Notes under the pieces: generated by a model | What the model was told of the DNA's origin: nothing | The model's input: only the letters and a program-made list of their open reading frames with translations | Databases searched by the model: none | Part shown: one piece after another, positions 1 to 4,946 of the stretch | Position numbering within the stretch: position 1 is the first letter of the stretch | How the letters are laid out: each line of letters begins with the position of its first letter | Position numbers and translations under genes: made by a program | Source: JAJZMF01 sp035702845 | GTDB taxonomy: Bacteria; Actinomycetota; Acidimicrobiia; Acidimicrobiales; Palsa-688 | Reading direction: 5' to 3' | Length of the DNA: 6,795 nucleotides | Assembly (NCBI GenBank): GCA_035702845.1 | Contig: DASSZK010000242.1 | Span: 1-6,795, forward strand

Positions 1-2
1 AG

Positions 3-1181
3 GGTGTCGACGCTTCGCTTGCCCGTCCGGTGTACCTGGTGTCCAAGGCACCTGTTTCAGTACTGGCCCACCCGAGCCCTTACAACGCTGCGTCCGGCTC
101 GTTCTCGGTGGTTTACGGCCCACCGGTGCCATGGCCAAGCTCCTTCCCCGAGGTGCCGATAGGGCACTCGAGCCCTGCCCCTACCGCCCCTACCACGTCA
201 GCCACCACGGCGCCGGCGCCGACCACGCTCCCCACCTCGACTACTACGACGAGACCGGGGACTACGACAAGACCGGGGACTACGACAAGACCGGGGACGT
301 CACCCGTTACGACAGCCGCTCAAGTAAGTACTCCGACCCCCGATGCCGGCTTGTGGGTGGGACACGCGGACGGCACCGTGACCGCCTACGGCGCCGCCGA
401 GCAGTTCCCGAGGGCCCCCGTAAGCGCTTCTTTTCCCCTGAGCGCCCTGGCTGCCGCCGGGCGCAATGGCTACTGGGCGACGTCGAGTGACGGGGGGGTG
501 TTCGCGTACGGTCATGCCGGCTTCCTCGGCTCGCTCCCGGCCTTGGGCATACGTTCGAGCGACTTGGCCGGCCCAGTAGTGGGCATTGCGGCGACTCCTA
601 ATAACGGTGGGCCCAACAACGGTGGGTACCTCATAGCGTCCCGCGACGGTGGCGTCTTTGCCTTTGGTAAGGGACGTTTCGCAGGTAGCTGCGGCACGGC
701 ACCACGCGCATGCCACCCTCCCGTCGTAGGGATCGCGTCCGCACCGAACGCTGGCGGGTACTGGTTGGTCCTGGCCAACTGCAACGTGGTCGCTTTTGGT
801 AGCGCCAAGCCCGGGGCCGCCCAGGGTTGCGCTCGTTACGAAGACTCCCACCGCTGTGACGTGGTTGCGACGGTCGGGCGCCCCAGCGGGCTTGGAGTAT
901 GGATCCTGCTGTCCGACGGGAAGCTCTTCGCCAGCGGGCCCCCTCCCAAGGGCACCTGGTACGAGCACCTCCCGCGGCTACCCGCGTCGTTCGTCCCCGC
1001 TGCTTTGGCAGTGACCGAGGACGGAGGAGGCGCTTGGGTCGTCTCGAACGCAGGAGCCATGCGCCAGTACGGGGATGCCCCAGCACTGTCGCCGAGCAGT
1101 ACCCTAGGCCGCGGAAGCTATCCCGGTGGGCTGGGATCTGACCCGGCTGGGCAAAGGGTGGTTAGCGCCACTGGTTGGTAG
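3..1181 (+). CDS. Secreted GYW-repeat protein, 5'-partial, probably the C-terminal part of a peptidase G1 (eqolisin) fusion
   Basis: The frame is open to the left edge, so the gene is truncated there; the GTG at 30 is not needed as a start. Residue numbers below count from that GTG. Residues before ~31 (R-P-V-Y-L-V ... S-G-S-F-S-V-V-Y-G) match the end of the peptidase domain in the next gene (A-L-P-L-Y-L ... T-D-S-F-R-V-T-F-G), so the missing part was probably a signal peptide plus G1 peptidase domain. A Thr/Pro-rich linker follows (about 48-104), with three TTTRPG units. Then come six GYW repeats at about 107, 146, 198, 242, 287 and 333. Cys221, 228, 251 and 267 lie in repeats 3-4 and match cysteines in the next protein; Cys276 is extra. 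The repeats may form a beta-propeller-like domain, which is inference. The protein is likely extracellular or wall-associated. Its stop lies 9 bp before the next start, suggesting one transcript. Whether the missing peptidase part is catalytically intact cannot be seen. Confidence 0.85.
   Translation, partial: GVDASLARPVYLVSKAPVSVLAHPSPYNAASGSFSVVYGPPVPWPSSFPEVPIGHSSPAPTAPTTSATTAPAPTTLPTSTTTTRPGTTTRPGTTTRPGTSPVTTAAQVSTPTPDAGLWVGHADGTVTAYGAAEQFPRAPVSASFPLSALAAAGRNGYWATSSDGGVFAYGHAGFLGSLPALGIRSSDLAGPVVGIAATPNNGGPNNGGYLIASRDGGVFAFGKGRFAGSCGTAPRACHPPVVGIASAPNAGGYWLVLANCNVVAFGSAKPGAAQGCARYEDSHRCDVVATVGRPSGLGVWILLSDGKLFASGPPPKGTWYEHLPRLPASFVPAALAVTEDGGGAWVVSNAGAMRQYGDAPALSPSSTLGRGSYPGGLGSDPAGQRVVSATGW
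243..296 (+). repeat. Three tandem 18-bp units coding TTTRPG in a linker
   Basis: Three adjacent 18-bp units (243-260, 261-278, 279-296). Units 2 and 3 are identical and unit 1 differs by a single A/G change. Each codes Thr-Thr-Thr-Arg-Pro-Gly in the frame of the surrounding gene. The repeat sits in a Thr/Pro-rich linker between the peptidase-like remnant and the GYW repeats. Near identity at DNA level points to recent expansion by slippage or recombination, so copy number may vary between strains. Confidence 0.9.
600..626 (+). repeat. Small in-frame duplication coding NNGGP-NNGG
   Basis: Two 12-bp copies (600-611 and 615-626) differ by one base and are separated by 3 bp, so the period is 15 bp. 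They code N-N-G-G-P then N-N-G-G just before GYW repeat 3. The tandem paralogue has no such insert: the distance from repeat 2 to repeat 3 is about 52 residues here against about 42 there. It is a small in-frame loop expansion. Confidence 0.7.
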
Positions 1182-1190
1182 CCTCCGCTG

Positions 1191-2870
1191 GTGCGCGCTT
1201 CGAGCCTGACCAGGCTGGCAAGAGTGAATGTGGCCGCCGCCACTGCACTCGCCATGATGGCAGGGGGCCTCGCCAGCGCTCCCGTTGCAGCCGCCGCCGG
1301 CGTCGCCGCGCCCACCTCCCGCGCTTATGAAGCACCCGTGGCCGGCTACCTCGACATAGCTGCGCACGGGCAGCTGGACGGCGTTAGCGGGACATGGTCC
1401 GTGCCTTCCATCAGCACGGGAAAGGTCGGGTACTCGACGATCTCGGTAGGGATAGACGGCGGGTCTACGGCCTATGACATCCAGGCCGGTACCGAGCAGG
1501 ACTGGGGCCCTGCGGGACTGGTGTACTTCGCCTGGTACAGGGACAACGGCGGCGCACCAGTAAAGCTGGGCCAGGTGTTCCCGGGCGATTCCGTGCAGGT
1601 TGCGATCTCCCACCACGGCGTCGGTGCCTGGACACTGGACATCAAGGACGCCACGTCGGGAAAGTCCTGGACCGGTGCGGTGTCGAGCACGGCCAAGGGC
1701 CGGACAGCGGACTGGGTCGTCGAGGCCCCATGGATGTACGGCGCCGCGGCACCGGCACATTCACCGCTGGCCGACTTCGGCACAGTGCAGTTCAGTCATC
1801 TCGCGGCCACTGGCCCGGGCGCCAAAGCCGCACGCGCTTTGCCGTTGTACCTGGCCGCCCCGGCAAATGGACCGGTCGAGGCGTTCCCCACCGCATACGA
1901 CGGGCAAACCGACTCATTCCGAGTCACTTTTGGCAACACTGCACTCGTCCCTCTGCCGGTGGCAGCTCTGTCGGCGCCCACAGCTGCGCCACCGCCCCTG
2001 CCGTCGCCCCCGCCAACCGCCGGCCGGCCCGCCACCGGCCCCGGCTACTTCCTCGGGGCGCCTGATGGCGGGGTATTCGCCTACGGAGCCGATCACTTCG
2101 CCGGGGCCGCTAGTGGCGCGGAGGACCTGGCGGGGCAGAGCGCCTCGCCAGGCGCTCTGGCGGCACAGCTGGCGGGCGGCGCCCTGGGCGGTCCCGTGGC
2201 CGCCATGGCCACAACCCCGGACAAGGGCGGCTACTGGATGATGACCACCACCGGAGGGGTGTTCAGCTTCGGGGACGCGCAGTGGTATGGCTCTTTGACC
2301 GCCATGGGCGGCGTCTCCGTGCCGATGAGCGCCATGGCGCCAACCCCTGATGGGCGTGGTTACTGGCTGGTCAGCTTGACGGGAGGTGTCTACTCCTTCG
2401 GTGACGCACGCTTCGCCGGGTCATGTACACCCTCCATCTGTGCGTTCCTAGCCGTCGGTATGGTGGCGAGCTCTTCAGGGCGCGGGTACTGGCTGCTGCT
2501 GCAAAACTGTGAGATGGTGCCCTTTGGGGACGCACCGCACATTGCCGACACCGACTGCCAAACAGCAGCCGGCACCACCTTCACCCCCGCCACCTGGGCT
2601 GTGCCAACCCCGGACCGGCAGGGGTACTGGGTCATGCTGGCCGATGGGACAGTGTTCGCCGAGGGCGACGCCACGTCTTTCGGCACCTGGCCGGCGACCG
2701 CCCAGAGCATCCCTGGCGACCTGGCCGTCGCCCTTTTGCCCACCCCAGACGACCGCGGTGCGTGGCTGGTGTACGCCAGCGGCTATGTCGAAGACCTTGG
2801 CGATGCCGCCGACCTAGGCGATCTGGAGGCAACCGTCCTCCAGGCTCCAGTGGTCACTGCTGCCAACTGA
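1191..2870 (+). CDS. Secreted peptidase G1 (eqolisin) fused to six GYW repeats
   Basis: This is a complete 559-residue protein. Residues 1-36 form a signal peptide with Arg2, Arg8 and Arg11 followed by an Ala-rich core. Residues ~44-250 are a G1 glutamic peptidase: GTWSVPSIS (67-75), SVGIDGG (85-91), IQAG with probable catalytic Gln98, FAWYRD (113-118), GD (132-133) and DWVVEAPW (174-181) with probable catalytic Glu178. Family enzymes are acid-active endopeptidases using a Gln/Glu pair, so this one probably degrades protein outside the cell. A Pro/Ala linker (~260-284) leads to GYW repeats at about 285, 347, 389, 431, 477 and 523. Cys412, 417, 440 and 456 occur only in repeats 3-4 and may form disulfides. 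The GTG at 1191 was chosen because an in-frame TAG at 1179-1181 bounds the frame and the signal peptide begins here. No convincing Shine-Dalgarno precedes it, so translation may be coupled to the upstream gene. Peptidase identity is firm by motif; substrate and repeat function are unknown. Confidence 0.88.
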   Translation: MRASSLTRLARVNVAAATALAMMAGGLASAPVAAAAGVAAPTSRAYEAPVAGYLDIAAHGQLDGVSGTWSVPSISTGKVGYSTISVGIDGGSTAYDIQAGTEQDWGPAGLVYFAWYRDNGGAPVKLGQVFPGDSVQVAISHHGVGAWTLDIKDATSGKSWTGAVSSTAKGRTADWVVEAPWMYGAAAPAHSPLADFGTVQFSHLAATGPGAKAARALPLYLAAPANGPVEAFPTAYDGQTDSFRVTFGNTALVPLPVAALSAPTAAPPPLPSPPPTAGRPATGPGYFLGAPDGGVFAYGADHFAGAASGAEDLAGQSASPGALAAQLAGGALGGPVAAMATTPDKGGYWMMTTTGGVFSFGDAQWYGSLTAMGGVSVPMSAMAPTPDGRGYWLVSLTGGVYSFGDARFAGSCTPSICAFLAVGMVASSSGRGYWLLLQNCEMVPFGDAPHIADTDCQTAAGTTFTPATWAVPTPDRQGYWVMLADGTVFAEGDATSFGTWPATAQSIPGDLAVALLPTPDDRGAWLVYASGYVEDLGDAADLGDLEATVLQAPVVTAAN

Positions 2871-2894
2871 CAATCGATTACATCGCGAGGCGCG

Positions 2895-2913
2895 CCACCC
2901 CATTGCGGGGCGG
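2895..2913. terminator. Possible bidirectional terminator hairpin in a convergent gap
   Basis: The stretch CCACCCC (2895-2901), a 5-nt loop and GGGGCGG (2907-2913) can form four inner G-C pairs, one A/C mismatch and two outer G-C pairs. It lies in the 48-bp gap between the converging stops at 2870 and 2919. There is no T-tract, so this is a weak call resting on position and stem. Confidence 0.4.
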
Positions 2914-2918
2914 AACGG

Positions 2919-3185
2919 TCAGAGCTGGACGGTCTGGGTGAGGTCGATCTCAATCGGACCAATGTCGAGGGGCGTGCGGCTTATCACCGATGACCCGGAG
3001 CCGGCCGTCTTAGCCGTGACCCTGGCACGGCCCATCTCCTCGACAAAGCCGTGGCGGTTCACCATAAACAGCAAGCGCGACTTGACCGTGCCCTCGACTT
3101 GGACCAGCCAACCTTCCCCAAGGGGGATGACCGAGAGATCGCAGGCAGCCGCGTCGGGGTACCGGCGGTCGAGGTAATCCCACAC
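2919..3185 (-). CDS. Small hypothetical protein, family not recognised
   Basis: I do not recognise this 88-residue product. It has no signal peptide or membrane segment. It shows a possible helix (WDYLDRRYPD), then alternating hydrophobic stretches around PLGEGWLVQVEG and LLFMVNRHGFVEEMG, suggesting a small cytoplasmic alpha/beta fold. The frame stays open upstream to a GTG at 3285-3287. I chose the GTG at 3183-3185 because AGGAG (3191-3195, minus strand) sits 5 nt before it. By my count G/C-ending codons fall from about 82% after this point to about 62% in the 34 codons before it. An intermediate GTG at 3225-3227 is also possible and would add 14 residues, keeping more of the apparent first helix. 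Codon use supports real coding. It converges with the peptidase gene and diverges from the gene at 3483. No function can be assigned. Confidence 0.62.
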   Translation of the reverse strand: MWDYLDRRYPDAAACDLSVIPLGEGWLVQVEGTVKSRLLFMVNRHGFVEEMGRARVTAKTAGSGSSVISRTPLDIGPIEIDLTQTVQL

Positions 3186-3190
3186 CGCCT

Positions 3191-3195
3191 CTCCT
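3191..3195 (-). promoter_or_regulatory. Ribosome binding site deciding the start at 3185
   Basis: On the minus strand AGGAG is followed by 5 nt and then GTG. The two other in-frame GTG candidates (3227 and 3287) have no purine-rich stretch before them. This is the main argument for the short start of the small minus-strand gene. Confidence 0.45.
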
Positions 3196-3467
3196 GCTGT
3201 CCGTTTACTGCTTGCGCGGCTGGCCACGGCGCAAGATAACCACAGCCAAGCCTCACCCGTCCTTCGCCCGCTCAGAGCGGAAGCCACGCAGGGCGGCTGG
3301 CGTTGCCCCCTTCACGCAGCGTGGTCGGATCTGTTCTCTGGCTTGGTTCGGTGGATGAGGTAAGGACCGCTTTCTCGCCAACCCGCGCGGCGGTTCAAGC
3401 AGATCGTCAACGGTTCCGAATCAACAAACAGCCTGGTGAACGGGCAACGCAGGACCGATCAGATCGT

Positions 3468-3475
3468 GAGGTGGG
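3468..3475 (+). promoter_or_regulatory. Ribosome binding site deciding the start at 3483
   Basis: GAGGTGGG lies 7 nt before the ATG at 3483. It is the best Shine-Dalgarno match in the region, and no comparable site precedes the more upstream in-frame TTG at 3303. Confidence 0.65.
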
Positions 3476-3482
3476 CAAAACG

Positions 3483-3767
3483 ATGACCGCTGTAATGCAG
3501 GCCCCGAGGAACTTGGAGCCCTCGATCGTCCGGGGCTTCCCGGGCCCGACGGGCCCGGACCCGACTTTTTCCCGCTTGCTCCTTGAGTTTCTTCGGGATT
3601 TCAACTCGGTCGGCAAGACCGTGCTTATGAGCCGCGGGGGGCGCCTACGCATCGTTGTCCACGCCGACACCGGGTCGGTCAGCGCTGCTCCCGAGGTGGC
3701 AATACCCGAGCCGCCTGCAGCAGTGCTGCGAGTCCCGCCTTTCGTCGCCTCCCTGGCCGAGAGCTAG
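3483..3767 (+). CDS. Small hypothetical protein, family not recognised
   Basis: I do not recognise this 94-residue product. From the N terminus it has a Pro/Gly-rich stretch (residues ~7-27), an amphipathic Leu-rich segment (SRLLLEFLRDFN, ~29-40), a strand-like region rich in Val, Leu and Arg (~43-60), and a Pro/Ala/Val-rich tail. There are no cysteines, no signal peptide and no membrane helix. The frame is open upstream to a TTG at 3303. I chose the ATG at 3483 because GAGGTGGG precedes it and because, by my count, G/C-ending codons rise from about 55% before it to about 79% after it. A hairpin spans its stop codon. The next gene starts 119 bp downstream with its own ribosome binding site, so the two need not be co-transcribed. 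No function can be inferred. Confidence 0.6.
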   Translation: MTAVMQAPRNLEPSIVRGFPGPTGPDPTFSRLLLEFLRDFNSVGKTVLMSRGGRLRIVVHADTGSVSAAPEVAIPEPPAAVLRVPPFVASLAES

Positions 3768-3781
3768 CCTCCCCTCTCGGC
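3756..3781 (+). terminator. Hairpin over the stop codon of the small plus-strand gene
   Basis: GCCGAGAG (3756-3763) and CTCTCGGC (3774-3781) form a perfect 8-bp stem with a 10-nt loop holding the TAG stop at 3765-3767. Two further wobble pairs could extend it. Only TGTT follows, so it is not a classic T-tract terminator. It could terminate transcription or protect the 3' end of the message. Confidence 0.45.
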
Positions 3782-3874
3782 TGTTCCCCGGCCCCGGCGC
3801 CCTCGCGGGCGGCCCAGCGAGCGCGCCGGGCCGGTACCCGGGCCCCATAACCTGTCGAGCACATCGCCGGCGGC

Positions 3875-3880
3875 GGAAGG
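3875..3880 (+). promoter_or_regulatory. Ribosome binding site of the LLM oxidoreductase
   Basis: GGAAGG lies 6 nt before the ATG at 3887 and fixes that start. The gene product also begins where homologues of the family usually begin, with the first beta strand a few residues in. Confidence 0.65.
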
Positions 3881-3886
3881 GCCCGT

Positions 3887-4876
3887 ATGAACTTCGACAT
3901 CTCGATCCTCGATCTCGTGCCGATCCGCAGGCACACCGGTCCCGGCGAAGCTCTAGCGGCGAGCCGTGACCTCGCCCAAGAGGCCGAGCGCCTCGGCTAC
4001 AAGCGGATCTGGTACGCCGAACACCACAACATGGCATCTATCGGATCGGCAGCGACCAGTGTTGTGATCGCATATATCGGCGCCCATACCGCACGGATCC
4101 GGATCGGGGCCGGCGGGATAATGTTGCCCAACCATTCGCCGCTCGTCGTCGCGGAGCAGTTCGGGACCTTGGAGGCGCTGTACCCCGGCAGGGTCGATCT
4201 TGGCCTCGGCCGGGCACCCGGGACGGACCGCCGGACTGTGACGGCTCTGAGGCGCAGCGACCTCTATGCTGAGCATTTCCCTGACGATGTTCTTGAAATC
4301 CAGGGTTACCTACAGGGGCCTTCACGAGTACCCGGTGTCGAGGCCGTCCCAGGGAAGGGCTCGGTCGTCCCTTTGTACATACTCGGCTCGTCGCTTTTTG
4401 GGGCACAGCTTGCTGCGTCGTACGGGCTGCCTTTCGCTTTCGCCTCGCACTTCGCACCCGCGGCCCTCAGCCAGGCCGTCGCCGCTTACAGGGCCGACTT
4501 CCGTCCATCGCGACAATGCTCGGGCCCGTACGTGATCGCGGGGGTCAACGTGTTGGCTGCAGGCACGCACGACGAAGCGCACGAGCAGTTCGAACAGGCG
4601 AAAAGATCCCGCATCATGGCCATGTTTGGCCGGGAACGCGCGCTCTCCGAGGCTGAAGTCGACGCCATCCTCATCTCGCCTGCAGGTCGCCACGTAGAGG
4701 AGCTGCTGACGTTCTCAGCCGTGGGCACGGCCACGGAAGTCGTGGACTACCTCCAGAGGTTCGCACAGCTCTCGACTGCCGACGAGCTAATGACCGTGCA
4801 CCCCTCGCCCACCGACGAGCAGAGGCTGCAGTCTGTGCGATTGCTAGCCGATGCCGCCGGCCTAGCCGTGCCATAA
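3887..4876 (+). CDS. LLM class flavin-dependent oxidoreductase (luciferase-like group 1, YhbW-type)
   Basis: This complete 329-residue protein is close to the usual length of the family. It belongs to the bacterial luciferase-like superfamily, TIM-barrel enzymes that use reduced flavin (FMNH2 or F420). The hallmark group 1 motifs are in order: strand 1 ISILDLVPI (5-13), YAEHHNM (43-49), GAGGIMLPNHSPLVVAEQF (74-92), GRVDLGLGRAPGTD (101-114), YILGSS (164-169) and FASHFAP (185-191). The C-terminal part includes the usual VGTATEVVDYL stretch (279-289). The product is probably a cytoplasmic monooxygenase or oxidoreductase. Flavin type and substrate cannot be read from the sequence; the close E. 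coli relative YhbW also lacks a settled substrate to my knowledge. The gene starts with a good ribosome binding site, stands 119 bp after a small unrelated gene and ends before a strong hairpin, so it may be monocistronic. Codon use resembles its neighbours. Confidence 0.93.
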   Translation: MNFDISILDLVPIRRHTGPGEALAASRDLAQEAERLGYKRIWYAEHHNMASIGSAATSVVIAYIGAHTARIRIGAGGIMLPNHSPLVVAEQFGTLEALYPGRVDLGLGRAPGTDRRTVTALRRSDLYAEHFPDDVLEIQGYLQGPSRVPGVEAVPGKGSVVPLYILGSSLFGAQLAASYGLPFAFASHFAPAALSQAVAAYRADFRPSRQCSGPYVIAGVNVLAAGTHDEAHEQFEQAKRSRIMAMFGRERALSEAEVDAILISPAGRHVEELLTFSAVGTATEVVDYLQRFAQLSTADELMTVHPSPTDEQRLQSVRLLADAAGLAVP

Positions 4877-4897
4877 GGCGGCCGCTGCGGTGCAGTA

Positions 4898-4931
4898 GCC
4901 ACCCGCACCCGGTCTCGTGGGTGCGGGTGGC
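4898..4931. terminator. Bidirectional terminator hairpin, perfect 13-bp stem
   Basis: A perfect 13-bp inverted repeat (4898-4910 against 4919-4931) encloses an 8-nt loop. It fills most of the 70-bp gap between the stop of the plus-strand oxidoreductase (4876) and the stop of the minus-strand glycoside hydrolase (4947). Its GC-rich stem lacks T-tracts, as is common in high-GC actinobacteria. Position and symmetry suggest it ends transcription from both sides. Confidence 0.85.
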
Positions 4932-4946
4932 GGCTCCGGCCTCTGG

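Larger units (their letters stand above)
3186..3482. other. Divergent intergenic region, about 297 bp
   Basis: This stretch separates the two divergent small genes and should hold promoters for both. Two frames run through it as upstream extensions of the flanking genes, but both have weaker third-position GC bias than the coding parts (about 62% and 55% G/C-ending codons by my count). I found no pair of -35 and -10 boxes with proper spacing. An AAGATA/TATCTT element at 3233-3238 could be a minus-strand -10 box, but it lacks a matching -35. A GATCaGATC motif at 3457-3465 is the only other small repeat seen. Confidence 0.4.

Noticed and set aside
243..296. Tandem repeat as a CRISPR-like array
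   Set aside because: The units are adjacent with no spacers and code a hexapeptide in frame.
300..968. Long minus-strand frame opposite the first gene
   Set aside because: It lies wholly opposite the convincing repeat protein, has no recognisable domain, and arises from GC-rich codon bias.
30..1181. GTG at 30 as the true start of the first gene
   Set aside because: The frame is open to the edge, residues before and after the GTG align with the interior of the paralogue's peptidase domain, and no signal peptide follows.
1104..1760. Minus-strand frame of 218 codons opposite the G1 peptidase
   Set aside because: It is antisense to a domain with recognisable catalytic motifs and shows only composition-driven sequence.
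2872..2879. AATCGATT palindrome after the second repeat-protein gene
   Set aside because: An isolated 8-bp palindrome with no further copies or associated signal seen.
3303..3482. TTG-initiated N-terminal extension of the 94-residue small protein
   Set aside because: It has no ribosome binding site and clearly lower third-position GC than the part after the ATG at 3483.
3407..3670. Minus-strand 87-codon frame opposite the small plus-strand gene
   Set aside because: The plus strand has a good ribosome binding site and better codon bias; the minus product is Arg/Ser-rich with no pattern.
3828..3845. GGGCC/GGCCC hairpin before the oxidoreductase
   Set aside because: It has only a 5-bp stem in very GC-rich DNA, so it is expected by chance.
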